Source: Kordiimonadaceae bacterium (GTDB lineage: Bacteria > Pseudomonadota > Alphaproteobacteria > Sphingomonadales > Kordiimonadaceae). From it: a stretch of DNA of 64,000 bases. A program made the translations under genes and the position numbers. Positions 55,473 to 63,478 of this stretch are shown piece by piece. Location of the stretch: positions 248,001-312,000 of the forward strand of contig JAEPQB010000003.1 in assembly GCA_017640725.1 (NCBI GenBank). Direction: 5' to 3'. Within the stretch, counting starts at the first letter, position 1, and every line of letters begins with the position of its first letter. The notes under the pieces were generated by a model. The model did no database searches and had not been told where the DNA came from. It worked only from the letters and a program-made list of their open reading frames with translations.

Positions 55473-56654
55473 TTGGGCCGTTTCGCTGGGCGATATGCGG
55501 CTGCGTTTGAATACTTCATGATTGTATTGATCTTGGCCAACGTTGCTGCGGTGGCCCTTGAAACCGTTCCTGGCCTTTGGGCGCGGTACAGTCATGTTTT
55601 CTTCATCTTTGACATGGTTTCTGTAGCTATTTTCACCGCTGAGTATCTCTTGCGAGTTTGGTCAAGCGCGGAGTATGTCGGCGCGCAGGGACGTACTAAC
55701 TTCGAAAAGAGATGTCGCTATATTGTGTCGCCCCTCGCAGTCGTTGATTTGCTTGCGATATTACCATTCTATCTAGGCGCTTTCATAAACTTGGACTTAA
55801 GAGCACTCCGGATATTCCGGCTGTTGCGCCTTTTCAAACTGGTGCGTTATTCCCCGGCAATTACGTCACTATCGCGCGTTTTTGTGCGAGAGAGGCATGC
55901 CCTGTTCGCGGCCTTTTTGATCATGATTGGCATTTTGTTTGTGACTGCGACGCTGGCTCACTTAATTGAAGGCAAAGCACAACCAGCAGCCTTTGGTACC
56001 ATACCGGACGCCTTGTGGTGGTCGCTCACCACGCTCACCACGGTCGGGTATGGTGACGTGGTGCCGATAACTGATTTGGGGCGCATACTCGGCGCGTTTG
56101 TCATGTTGGTGGGTTTTGCCTTTTATGCGGTTCCCATTGGCATTATTGCGTCCGGCTTTGCTGATGAAGTGCATCAACGCGCATTTGTGGTCCCAGTGAG
56201 GCTCATTGAAAATGTGCCGATATTTCAAGGGCTTGACCCAAGTGTCGCTAAAGAAATTGCCAACCATTTGCGCACATTGAATGTGCCTCCGGGTACGGTT
56301 GTCACGCATAAGATGGACGTCAACAATGGGCTTTATTGCATAGTTTCTGGTGACGTTGTCGCCTTTCACCATCATCGACCGATTGAACTACAGGGCGGAG
56401 ACTTCTTCGGTGAACTTGGCATTGTATCAGAGGATGGGGACCAGCCGTCAACTATTACAAGAAGTTGGGTGCGTCTGATGAAACTTGACAGCGTTGATCT
56501 GCATACGTTGCTATCGGTGTTTCCTGAGATGTCATCAAGCGTACTGGAGTATGCCAACAAACGGCTGGCTGACTTCGTTGAAAGTGGCTGTCTGGATGCA
56601 GAAGAACGATCAGTAATTCTGGAACAACTCCGGAGCAAAATTGATCGGGGCTAG
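55473..56654 (+). CDS. Voltage-gated potassium-channel-like protein with C-terminal cyclic-nucleotide-binding domain
   Basis: A six-helix ion channel (393 residues from this start). S1-S4 run from FEYFMIVLILANVAAVALE to the arginine-bearing LRALRIFRLLRLFKLVRYS. The selectivity filter TTVGYGDV is near residue 188, and S6 is AFVMLVGFAFYAVPIGIIASGF. A C-terminal cNMP-binding-like domain follows (FQGLDPSVAKEIANHLRTLNVPPGTVV, GLYCIVSGDVV, GGDFFGELGIVSEDG). The overall plan resembles MlotiK1-type channels. The start is doubtful: TTG at 55473 has no ribosome-binding site, whereas a strong GAGGAGG at 55404-55410 faces only in-frame CTG (55413) or ATT (55416), which would add about 19 residues. Confidence 0.85.
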   Translation: MGRFAGRYAAAFEYFMIVLILANVAAVALETVPGLWARYSHVFFIFDMVSVAIFTAEYLLRVWSSAEYVGAQGRTNFEKRCRYIVSPLAVVDLLAILPFYLGAFINLDLRALRIFRLLRLFKLVRYSPAITSLSRVFVRERHALFAAFLIMIGILFVTATLAHLIEGKAQPAAFGTIPDALWWSLTTLTTVGYGDVVPITDLGRILGAFVMLVGFAFYAVPIGIIASGFADEVHQRAFVVPVRLIENVPIFQGLDPSVAKEIANHLRTLNVPPGTVVTHKMDVNNGLYCIVSGDVVAFHHHRPIELQGGDFFGELGIVSEDGDQPSTITRSWVRLMKLDSVDLHTLLSVFPEMSSSVLEYANKRLADFVESGCLDAEERSVILEQLRSKIDRG

Positions 56655-56678
56655 TCTAATTGAAAGAGAGCACCCAAC

Positions 56679-56711
56679 AAAAAAAGCCGCCCAAACTTGA
56701 GCGGCTTTTTC
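56679..56711. terminator. Bidirectional terminator between channel gene and icd
   Basis: Stem AAGCCGC/GCGGCTT with a 10-nt loop, with A-run on the left and T-run on the right. It serves both the channel gene and the convergent icd. Confidence 0.92.
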
Positions 56712-56732
56712 GATCGTTGGGTGTTGGCCTGA

Positions 56733-57947
56733 TTAAGCCATGCGCTCTTTCAAGTTAGAGTCGATCTTGTCAAAGAACTGGCCAGTCGTCATCCAGCTTT
56801 GGTTCGGGCCAATCAGCAGCGCCAAGTCTTTGGTCATGGAACCTTGCTCTACAGTCTCGATACAAGTCTGTTCGATCAGTTCCGCAAATTTGGTCACTTC
56901 AGGCGTGCCGTCCATCATGCCGCGATACTTCAGGCCGCGCGTCCAGGCGAAGATCGAAGCGATAGGGTTGGTTGACGTTTCTTTGCCTTCCTGGTGCTGA
57001 CGATAGTGACGTGTCACCGTGCCATGCGCCGCTTCCGCTTCAACGGTTTTCCCGTCTGGGGTCATCAGAACAGAAGTCATCAGGCCGAGTGAGCCAAAGC
57101 CTTGTGCCACAGTGTCAGACTGTACGTCACCGTCATAGTTCTTACATGCCCAAACAAAGCCACCAGCCCACTTGAGGGCACAGGCAACCATGTCATCAAT
57201 CAGGCGGTGTTCGTAGGTGATGCCGGCATCTTTGAACTTGTCGGCAAATTCATTTTCGAACACTTCTTCGAACAGGTCTTTGAAGCGGCCGTCATAGGCT
57301 TTCATAATGGTGTTCTTGGTAGACAGATAAACTGGCCACTTGCGGTCCAAGCCATAGTTCATGCAGGCACGACCAAAGTCACGGATGCTTTCATCCAGGT
57401 TGTACATGCCCATGGCGACACCAGAGTCTGCAAATTCATAAACTTCACGCTCGATAGCTTCGCCACCATCTGCAGGTTCGAATTTCATGGTGAGCTTGCC
57501 AGCACCGGGTACCAAAAAGTCTGTGGCACGATACTGGTCCCCAAATGCGTGGCGGCCAATCACGATTGGCTTGGTCCAGCCCGGAACCAGACGTGGAACA
57601 TTTTTGATGATGATTGGCTCACGGAATACGGTACCGCCCAAAATGTTGCGGATGGTGCCGTTCGGGCTGCGCCACATTTTCTTGAGGTCAAACTCTTCAA
57701 CGCGCTGTTCATCGGGTGTGATGGTCGCACACTTAACACCAACGCCGTGTTCTTTGATGGCGTTCGCAGCATCAACAGTGATCTGGTCGTCAGTTTCATC
57801 ACGTTTCTGAACGGACAGATCATAATACAGTAGATCCACATCCATATAAGGCTGGACCAAGCGCTCGCGGATCCATTGCCAAATGATGCGGGTCATTTCG
57901 TCGCCGTCAATTTCGACAATCGGGTTTTTGACTAGGATTTTACTCAT
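56733..57947 (-). CDS. icd: NADP-dependent isocitrate dehydrogenase
   Basis: TCA-cycle enzyme producing 2-oxoglutarate and NADPH (404 residues). [53 protein letters not shown] and the coenzyme-binding [33 protein letters not shown] mark the eukaryote-like, homodimeric class II enzyme of alphaproteobacteria, not the E. coli class I type. It is monocistronic, with the terminator shared with the channel gene. Confidence 0.96.
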   Translation of the reverse strand: MSKILVKNPIVEIDGDEMTRIIWQWIRERLVQPYMDVDLLYYDLSVQKRDETDDQITVDAANAIKEHGVGVKCATITPDEQRVEEFDLKKMWRSPNGTIRNILGGTVFREPIIIKNVPRLVPGWTKPIVIGRHAFGDQYRATDFLVPGAGKLTMKFEPADGGEAIEREVYEFADSGVAMGMYNLDESIRDFGRACMNYGLDRKWPVYLSTKNTIMKAYDGRFKDLFEEVFENEFADKFKDAGITYEHRLIDDMVACALKWAGGFVWACKNYDGDVQSDTVAQGFGSLGLMTSVLMTPDGKTVEAEAAHGTVTRHYRQHQEGKETSTNPIASIFAWTRGLKYRGMMDGTPEVTKFAELIEQTCIETVEQGSMTKDLALLIGPNQSWMTTGQFFDKIDSNLKERMA

Positions 57948-58114
57948 ATGTCCCTCAACTCTTTTTAGTTTCAGCGCCTTAACCGGTGGGGAAGGCGAGG
58001 CCAGAAAGGCCTGGGTCGATAATTTGCGCGCACCCTAACACTTCACCCTTCAGAGTTGAAGCGCAAACTGACCAAAGTTGTCATAATTTTAGGGCGACCT
58101 CAAACAGTTGCAAA

Positions 58115-58684
58115 TCAACGGTTTGTGTTGAATTGCTCGATCAGTTTAATTGCACCCTCAGGGTCGTCGGCAACCGACAACAAGTTGGCGTTTTCCGGCG
58201 CGGCAAATCCATCGCTTACAACATGCTCGACAAGTTCCAGAAGTGGCGACCAATAGTTGTTGGTATTCACGATAATAATGGGTTTTTCGTGCAGGCTGAG
58301 TTGGGCCCATGTCATCATTTCCAGAGTTTCATCAAGTGTTCCGAGACCGCCGGGAAGCACGATGAAAGCATCTGACTTTTCGAACATCATTTTTTTTCGC
58401 TGATGCATATCATCAGTTACATGCAGTTCTGACAAACCGTCCTGAGTGATTTCAACATCGTCAAGGTGGGAGGGAATAATACCAATAACATCAGCGCCGT
58501 TTTCGCGGGCTGACCTTGCCACAACGCCCATCAATCCGACACTGCCCGCACCGTACACGAGCGACAGCCCTGCGTTAGCGATACGTTGCCCCAGCTCATC
58601 CGCCTGTTCCTGATAGTAAGGTTTGTTGCCAAGCCTTGACCCGCAATAAACACATACTGTTTTTATGGTCGTTGATAGGCTCAT
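58115..58684 (-). CDS. LOG-family protein (TIGR00730 type)
   Basis: A 189-residue Rossmann-like protein. TVCVYCGSRLGNKPYY starts the fold; DDMHQRKKMMFEKSDAFIVLPGGLGTLDETLEMMTWAQL contains the PGGxGTxxE motif with its upstream Arg-Lys pair, which in LOG proteins form the active site for cleavage of cytokinin riboside monophosphates or AMP-like nucleotides. The often used label lysine decarboxylase is not supported for this family. The bacterial role is generally unsettled. It is monocistronic, between icd and a divergent LysM protein. Confidence 0.88.
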   Translation of the reverse strand: MSLSTTIKTVCVYCGSRLGNKPYYQEQADELGQRIANAGLSLVYGAGSVGLMGVVARSARENGADVIGIIPSHLDDVEITQDGLSELHVTDDMHQRKKMMFEKSDAFIVLPGGLGTLDETLEMMTWAQLSLHEKPIIIVNTNNYWSPLLELVEHVVSDGFAAPENANLLSVADDPEGAIKLIEQFNTNR

Positions 58685-58726
58685 TCGGACACTCCTGAAA
58701 TGTATGCAGCACGGTAGGTCAAACTT

Positions 58727-58757
58727 TTGACACGATTGTGATAAAATTATCTATAAT
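58727..58757 (+). promoter_or_regulatory. Possible promoter of the LysM gene
   Basis: TTGACA (58727-58732) and TATAAT (58752-58757) are both perfect but separated by 19 bp, longer than the usual 17. They lie 85 bp before the LysM gene start. Confidence 0.45.
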
Positions 58758-58841
58758 AATAAAAGCCAGATTGATAATACTTGGCATAAACCGGGAAGAG
58801 AGCCAACGACAGCGCTCGTCCTATGTGAGTAGTGAGACAAT

Positions 58842-59852
58842 ATGGCCTTGCTGGCAAACGCCTCTGGACGCAACAATTTAATCGCTTTCTTCGCAGTTCT
58901 TCTGGGACTGGCGCTTGTGCTTGCGTACGTGTTCACAGGCGGTGAAGAAACTCTAACACCACCACCTGCCCAACCGGAACTAACCGCAGATAACCAAGAA
59001 GAAGTGAGCCAGGTTGCCCCTGAGTTTGATTTGGTGCGCATTTCACGCGGCGGCACAGGGGTTATTGCCGGTCGAATGGCCGCCGGCGCTGATGTCGCTT
59101 TATTTGCCAACGGCGTCAAAATCGCTGAAGTCGTTGCCAACGAGGATGGCGAGTGGGTCATCATTCTTGATGAGCCCTTGGAAGCCGGGTCTGTAGAGCT
59201 CAATTTGAGGGCCACAGATAAAGCGACCCAAGAATCCACAGAAGCAGAAAATGTTGTTGTGGTGTCGGTGCCGGAGCGCGAAACCGACCGTTTCGTGGAG
59301 CGTCGGCAAAACGGCGTTGTTGCCGTGTTGTCGCCGAAGGACGGCGAGGGCGCCAGCCAGGTGTTGCAAAAGCCAGGTGTGGCTGCATTTGCTGAGGTCG
59401 GCGAGAGCTTGAGTGTGGACACCATTGATTATGGTGCAGGGTCAGGCGCCGTTGTTACCGGTCGCTCGTTGCCGCGTGTTGATGTTCGGCTTTATCTTGA
59501 TGGGCAGTTTGTCAACAGTATTCGCGCCGATGACAGTGGTCGTTGGTCAATTGCGCTAGAGGGCATCACTGTCGCGCCTGGCAATCACATTATTCGTGTT
59601 GATCAGACCGTTGGAGACGGTCAAGTGCAATTGCGTGTTGAGCAGCCCTTCAACACAGGAGAACCCATTGACCAGTCGCTTGCTGAAGGTGGGGTTTTTG
59701 TGCGCCCAGGCAACACGCTTTGGCAGATCGCGCGCCAGCTGTACGGCTCGGGCGTTCGCTACACGCTTATTTTCGGTGAAAACAGCGAGCAAATTACCGA
59801 CCCGGATCTCATATACCCCGGTCAAGTATTCAAACTGCCGCCCAAAAGCTAA
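58842..59852 (+). CDS. Membrane-anchored protein with two Ig-like repeats and a C-terminal LysM domain
   Basis: A 336-residue envelope protein. An N-terminal helix (NLIAFFAVLLGLALVLAYVF) anchors it. Two Ig-like modules follow, recognisable as parallel repeats: one around TGVIAGRMAAGADVALFANG with DEDGEW-like NEDGEWVII, the other around AVVTGRSLPRVDVRLYLDG with DDSGRWSIAL. The C-terminal LysM domain is VRPGNTLWQIARQLYGSGVRYTLIFGENSEQI to PGQVFKLPPK, which binds peptidoglycan. It probably spans the periplasm between the inner membrane and the wall. Its partner is unknown. Confidence 0.85.
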   Translation: MALLANASGRNNLIAFFAVLLGLALVLAYVFTGGEETLTPPPAQPELTADNQEEVSQVAPEFDLVRISRGGTGVIAGRMAAGADVALFANGVKIAEVVANEDGEWVIILDEPLEAGSVELNLRATDKATQESTEAENVVVVSVPERETDRFVERRQNGVVAVLSPKDGEGASQVLQKPGVAAFAEVGESLSVDTIDYGAGSGAVVTGRSLPRVDVRLYLDGQFVNSIRADDSGRWSIALEGITVAPGNHIIRVDQTVGDGQVQLRVEQPFNTGEPIDQSLAEGGVFVRPGNTLWQIARQLYGSGVRYTLIFGENSEQITDPDLIYPGQVFKLPPKS

Positions 59853-59873
59853 GATCTCTAGAGACTTGTGTTT

Positions 59874-60290
59874 TTAAGCAGCCAGCTCGTTCGGCTTGAG
59901 GTGGGATTTCAGCGTGCGTAGATGCGTTTCGGTTTGCAACAGAATGGTGGTAACCGCTGTTACCAGAGCTTTGCCAACAAGCTTTTCCTGAGTTTTTGTC
60001 AGGCACTGAAAAAGAACTTGGCCGGAATTGTCTACTGAATAGGCGCCGTCGACGGCCCGGTTATTCGAATACAGGCGTTCAATTGCCATGGTTCTGTGGG
60101 CAGAATTCTCAATCGTAAAATACAAACGCCCCAAGTTTGCCTGCAGCCTGATCAAGCCACCGCCAGCTTTGTCTTCGGAGCTCGCCTTGAAACGGATGCC
60201 TTCCCAGTCAAAAGACAGCTGGTCAAATTTTTGATCTTCAAGGGCTTGAAGATGCGATTCGACTTTCTGGAGCTGGTCCTGAAGTTTCAT
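59874..60290 (-). CDS. Hypothetical cytoplasmic protein with helical ends
   Basis: A 138-residue protein with no signal or membrane segment. An N-terminal coiled-coil-like helix (KLQDQLQKVESHLQALEDQKFDQL) is followed by a beta-rich middle (FDWEGIRFKASSED, GGGLIRLQANLGRLYFTIE), and it ends with a long helix (KALVTAVTTILLQTETHLRTLKSHL). I do not recognise the family. A perfect CtrA-type box lies 58 bp upstream of its ATG, suggesting cell-cycle or motility-linked expression. Confidence 0.6.
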   Translation of the reverse strand: MKLQDQLQKVESHLQALEDQKFDQLSFDWEGIRFKASSEDKAGGGLIRLQANLGRLYFTIENSAHRTMAIERLYSNNRAVDGAYSVDNSGQVLFQCLTKTQEKLVGKALVTAVTTILLQTETHLRTLKSHLKPNELAA

Positions 60291-60347
60291 TTGATTGCCT
60301 GAAGTGCCTTTAACTGACGTTCATTTTCCTACCATCGCTGACGAGGC

Positions 60348-60363
60348 TTAAACAAGCGTTAAC
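60348..60363. promoter_or_regulatory. Perfect CtrA-type box TTAA-N7-TTAAC
   Basis: TTAA (60348-60351), seven bases, then TTAAC (60359-60363). This is the full CtrA consensus. It lies 58 bp upstream of the minus-strand hypothetical gene and about 140 bp upstream of psd; the closer gene is the likelier target. Confidence 0.6.
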
Positions 60364-60500
60364 ACGATAAAATCTTTCATGATATTATGCAGTCGATATG
60401 GCCAATTGCTTGACCTTGGGACACAAAATCGCCAGTGTGTGCGAAAATTCAGTCGCAGTCGGCAGGATAGCCAGACAGCGTCAACAGTGAGGCGAGTATA

Positions 60501-61163
60501 ATGAAAGCAACTGATGTCGTTTTGACACCCATTCATAAAGAAGGGCACACCTATATTGCCATCTTCTTTGCCGCAGCTTTGGCACTGCATTTTTTCATTT
60601 CACCATTCTTAGGTTGGGTCGGAATTGTACTGACCGCCTGGTGCATTTACTTTTTCCGTGACCCCAACCGGGTTGTGCCGGACCACAAAGGTGTTCTTGT
60701 CAGCCCGGCCGATGGCACTGTATGTGCCGTAGTTGACGCTGTTCCACCCGCTGAACTTGGCATGGGAGACGAGCCGAGAACGCGCGTATCCATATTTCTC
60801 TCAGTATTCAACGTGCATGTGAACCGTGTACCGGCTGCGGGTAAGGTGACGGGCTTGGCGTATGTTCCAGGCAAATATCTGAATGCTGCGGCGTCCGAGG
60901 CGAGCGAGGAGAACGAGCGGCAACTGGTACGCATGACAACAGAGGATGGTCACGACATCGCATTCGCGCAGGTAGCCGGGCTTGTTGCTCGCCGGATTAT
61001 TTGTGACTTGAAAGAGGGCGATGAAGTAGGCCGAGGCGACCGCTTTGGCCTTATTCGATTTGGAAGCCGGACAGACATATATTTGGACAAGGGATTGAGT
61101 GCTCAGGTCGCCGTTGGCCAAACGATGATAGGCGGCGAAACCATTATCGCGCGTAGCGAATAG
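60501..61163 (+). CDS. psd: Phosphatidylserine decarboxylase, short proenzyme form
   Basis: A pyruvoyl enzyme making phosphatidylethanolamine (220 residues, the short form found in alphaproteobacteria). A hydrophobic N-terminus (IAIFFAAALALHFFISPFLGWVGIVLTAWCIYFF) precedes DPNRVVPDHKGVLVSPADGTVCAV and the catalytic FLSVFNVHVNRVPAAGKV. The self-cleavage site is the Gly-Ser of RFGSRTD near residues 187-188, which would yield the pyruvoyl group on the alpha subunit. The partner synthase gene follows 30 nt later. Confidence 0.93.
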   Translation: MKATDVVLTPIHKEGHTYIAIFFAAALALHFFISPFLGWVGIVLTAWCIYFFRDPNRVVPDHKGVLVSPADGTVCAVVDAVPPAELGMGDEPRTRVSIFLSVFNVHVNRVPAAGKVTGLAYVPGKYLNAAASEASEENERQLVRMTTEDGHDIAFAQVAGLVARRIICDLKEGDEVGRGDRFGLIRFGSRTDIYLDKGLSAQVAVGQTMIGGETIIARSE

Positions 61164-61193
61164 CTACCACCAGCCTAATCTGGAGCAGATTTC

Positions 61194-61940
61194 ATGCGGG
61201 CCATATCCATCAGGACGATCTTGCCAAATGTCGTGACACTTTGTGCTTTCATGGCCGGTGTGACGTCCATTAGGTTTGCACTGGCCGGCAAGTGGGAACT
61301 TGCCGTTGCGGCGATCGCCTTGGCAGGCATATTTGATGGCTTGGACGGTACTGTCGCCAGGTTGTTGAAAAGTACCAGCAAGTTTGGTGCAGAACTCGAT
61401 AGCCTTTCAGATGTTGTTGCGTTTGGCGTTGCTCCGGCTGTCATTCTGTATTTGTGGACGTTGGAAGGCCTGGACAGGTTGGGGTGGGGCGTTGCTCTTA
61501 TTTATGCGACGGCAATGGCTCTGCGGTTGGCCCGCTTTAACGCGCGTCTTGAAGATGAGGAAGAACCCAAGAAACGCCTCGGCTATTTGACGGGTGTTCC
61601 GGCGCCGATGGGGGCAGGGCTTCTGCTGATGCCCATGATGCTGGACTTGGCATTGCCGGGCCAAACTATCCGCGACTATAGCGAACTTGTGGCGCTTTAT
61701 AGCGTGACGGTGGCCCTGTTGATTGTGTCGACAATCCCTACATTGTCGTTGAAAGCTCTGAGAGTAAGGCGCACGTTTTTTGTACCTGTTATGCTGATTA
61801 TTGGCATTGTTATTACAGGTCTGTTTGTCAGAACATGGGCCGTGATGTTCGGGATAGGAGTGTTCTATCTAATCAGTCTGCCGTTCACCATTTTCGGCTT
61901 CAAGCGGCGAAGTGCGGAAAAAGACGAGCGCCGCCGGTAA
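61194..61940 (+). CDS. pssA: CDP-diacylglycerol-serine O-phosphatidyltransferase
   Basis: Phosphatidylserine synthase of the CDP-alcohol phosphotransferase family (248 residues, about eight helices). The motif D-G-x2-A-R-x8-G-x3-D-x3-D is complete at residues 51-73 (DGTVARLLKSTSKFGAELDS followed by LSD). The membrane-type synthase plus Psd gives the two-step route to phosphatidylethanolamine. It is in an operon with psd. Confidence 0.93.
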   Translation: MRAISIRTILPNVVTLCAFMAGVTSIRFALAGKWELAVAAIALAGIFDGLDGTVARLLKSTSKFGAELDSLSDVVAFGVAPAVILYLWTLEGLDRLGWGVALIYATAMALRLARFNARLEDEEEPKKRLGYLTGVPAPMGAGLLLMPMMLDLALPGQTIRDYSELVALYSVTVALLIVSTIPTLSLKALRVRRTFFVPVMLIIGIVITGLFVRTWAVMFGIGVFYLISLPFTIFGFKRRSAEKDERRR

Positions 61941-62058
61941 GACTTTTCGCGCTATTGGCATCACATTTGCTTAGTTATTCATCGAAAATCAGCATTTTTT
62001 TGGCGAGAAAAGTTTTTCGCGGAAAATCAGATGCTTAAGCGCATGAAAGGCAGGCAAA

Positions 62059-62877
62059 ATGGTACAGGTGTATCGTGGAACAACTGATAAACTGGTGAAA
62101 ATTGCCCGATTAGCGTCGACTGCAGGAGCGCTATTGGTACTCTCTGCATGCGGAAGTCAAAACCTTTGGCAGGGTGAGGAAGTCCTTGTTGAGGCACGGC
62201 AAGAAGCGCTCGAACAGAACGTTGGATTTGTGTCCGAAGATCATCGGGAACTGAAAGACAGATTTGACGCTCTAGAACGATTGTATGTTGAACTGGTTCG
62301 CCATGTTCAGGCACAGGAGACCCAAATTTCTGCGATGAGCCAAAAAATGGCGACGGTGGAAAAAGATCCGCAAGTAGAGGCGTCTGTCAATCGAGTTCGC
62401 AATGACATGACGGTTATTCGTGACCAGCTCAAGGAACTCGAGAACAGATTGTTTTCAATGGAGATGGCTGACGCAAGTGAACCAGCTTTTGTTGCGGAAG
62501 CTGCACCAACAGGCCGCGCTGAAACAGCAGCCGACGCCGGCACGTCTTCTCCAGTGATTGCAGATGATGCAACACCTGTTGCAAATGTGGAACGCAATGA
62601 CGAATCATTCTTCGGTGTGCATCTGGCGTCATTCCGCAGTCGGGATCAGGTCGACAGTGGCTGGAGCAATCTTGCACAAACCTTTGCTGGCGACTTGCAA
62701 GGGTTGACACCATTGCTCTACATCCAAAGCCAAGAAGGTATTGGAACTTTCATGCGGTTGGTTGCTGGTCCGTTGATCAACGAACAAGAAGCGGATGCTT
62801 TGTGTACCCGTATCAAACGGGTTAGTCCTGACCAATATTGCCGCGTGTCAGAATATCAGGGCGAGCCAATCGGCTAG
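62059..62877 (+). CDS. Coiled-coil lipoprotein with SPOR-like C-terminal region
   Basis: A 272-residue predicted lipoprotein: signal with lipobox LSAC (ASTAGALLVLSACGS). A long coiled coil follows (about 45-140; LKDRFDALERLYVELVRHVQAQETQIS, VRNDMTVIRDQLKELENRLFSME), then an acidic, alanine-rich linker. The C-terminal domain (FFGVHLASFRSRDQVDSGWSNLA to FMRLVAGPLINEQEADALCTRI) resembles the SPOR fold that binds denuded peptidoglycan at division sites. It would act in the periplasm; whether it is a division protein is not shown. It ends at a strong terminator. Confidence 0.78.
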   Translation: MVQVYRGTTDKLVKIARLASTAGALLVLSACGSQNLWQGEEVLVEARQEALEQNVGFVSEDHRELKDRFDALERLYVELVRHVQAQETQISAMSQKMATVEKDPQVEASVNRVRNDMTVIRDQLKELENRLFSMEMADASEPAFVAEAAPTGRAETAADAGTSSPVIADDATPVANVERNDESFFGVHLASFRSRDQVDSGWSNLAQTFAGDLQGLTPLLYIQSQEGIGTFMRLVAGPLINEQEADALCTRIKRVSPDQYCRVSEYQGEPIG

Positions 62878-62895
62878 GCTAAAAAAACTACCGTG

Positions 62896-62925
62896 AAAAA
62901 GCTCGCCGGTTGGCGGGCTTTTTTT
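62896..62925 (+). terminator. Rho-independent terminator after the SPOR-like gene
   Basis: Stem 62901-62907 with 62912-62918 (one G-U pair) and a GGTT loop, extended by A-T pairs and followed by T7. Confidence 0.92.
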
Positions 62926-62990
62926 GTGCTGTTTTTTGGTCACAGAATTACACCGAATTTGCGAATTATTAATTTTTTGTGAACGGAAAC

Positions 62991-63019
62991 TTGACAGCAG
63001 CGCTCGAATACAGTTCGAT
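62991..63019 (+). promoter_or_regulatory. Possible promoter of the small structured unit
   Basis: Perfect TTGACA at 62991-62996, 17-bp spacer, then TTCGAT (three of six consensus bases). It lies 27 bp before the small ORF and after the previous gene's terminator. Confidence 0.45.
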
Positions 63020-63045
63020 GGCAATCCGTCGGGCGATTTAGGCTT

Positions 63046-63150
63046 ATGATTGACGAACTTGGGGAGGTGATGTCAGTCGAAAGGCGCAAGAAATTGCAGC
63101 CGCCTAAGGTCCTGACACCGGGCTTCACCTGGGGGTTTCGCTCGGAATAG
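63046..63150 (+). CDS. Possible 34-residue microprotein
   Basis: A short frame starting MIDELGEVMSVERRKKLQPP and ending VLTPGFTWGFRSE. The N-terminal half is charged and the C-terminal half is aromatic and proline-containing; there is no signal peptide or membrane helix. The best ribosome-binding-like sequence (GGGGAGGTG, 63061-63069) lies inside the frame and only 2 nt before an internal ATG at 63070, too close for normal initiation. The first ATG has no clear site. The stop codon overlaps the terminator stem. It may be a real microprotein, or incidental to a structured RNA covering the same bases. Confidence 0.35.
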   Translation: MIDELGEVMSVERRKKLQPPKVLTPGFTWGFRSE

Positions 63151-63197
63151 GCGCGGTGCCAATGCCATTCGGCAAAGCACCGCGCCTTTATTTTTTT
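63061..63197 (+). ncRNA. Candidate structured RNA with consecutive helices and terminator
   Basis: TGTCAG (63071-63076) pairs with CTGACA (63112-63117). Inside lies GGC-GCAA-GAAA-TTGC-A-GCC (63083-63101), a GNRA tetraloop hairpin with one bulge. Directly after, CCGGGC (63118-63123) pairs with GCTCGG (63140-63145). The terminator stem follows. AGGTG (63065-63069) can also pair with CACCT (63126-63130) in the loop of the last helix, a pseudoknot-like contact. I do not recognise a known RNA family. Confidence 0.4.
63150..63197 (+). terminator. Strong rho-independent terminator of the small unit
   Basis: Perfect 10-bp GC-rich stem (GGCGCGGTGC with GCACCGCGCC), 17-nt loop, then TTTATTTTTTT. Confidence 0.92.
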
Positions 63198-63214
63198 ACA
63201 ACCCAAAAAATTAG

Positions 63215-63240
63215 AAAACGCTTGGCTATAAAGCTAAGCG
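63215..63240 (-). terminator. Terminator for the minus-strand small ORF
   Basis: On the minus strand CGCTTAGCT-TTAT-AGCCAAGCG (one mismatch in 9 bp) is followed by TTTT and then another T6 a few bases on. It lies 30 nt after the small ORF stop. Confidence 0.6.
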
Positions 63241-63270
63241 CTTGGCTACATTTTACCGAAAAACAGGGTG

Positions 63271-63453
63271 CTACTTCCAGGACAGTTTTTGGCTATCGAC
63301 AGTAGACGTCAACGCAAAGACACTAGCCTTACCAACGGGGTTGGACCTTTTAAAGGTAGAAAAAATAAGTGACAAAGACGTCTGCATAGACGCTAAACCT
63401 AAGCTACCAAAGAATACAAAAAATCCAAGAATAAAAATGTGGCCAATAGTCAT
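63271..63453 (-). CDS. Possible 60-residue single-pass membrane or exported peptide
   Basis: The frame begins MTIGHIFILGFFVFFGSLGL, a hydrophobic helix that could be a signal peptide or anchor, followed by a polar, serine- and threonine-rich tail. GAGGGG lies 6 nt before the ATG. A promoter (TTGACA, 17-bp spacer, TAGAAC) lies just upstream and a terminator follows, so this short frame has a full set of expression signals. No family is recognised. Confidence 0.5.
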   Translation of the reverse strand: MTIGHIFILGFFVFFGSLGLASMQTSLSLIFSTFKRSNPVGKASVFALTSTVDSQKLSWK

Positions 63454-63478
63454 CGTGTGCCCCTCATGTTCTGTTTAT

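Noticed and set aside
63061-63197. Signal recognition particle (4.5S) RNA or tmRNA at this place
   Set aside because: The conserved SRP apex (GGUCAGG, GGAA loop, AGCAGCC in order) and the tmRNA tag/acceptor features are absent; only a fragment like GCAGCC is shared.
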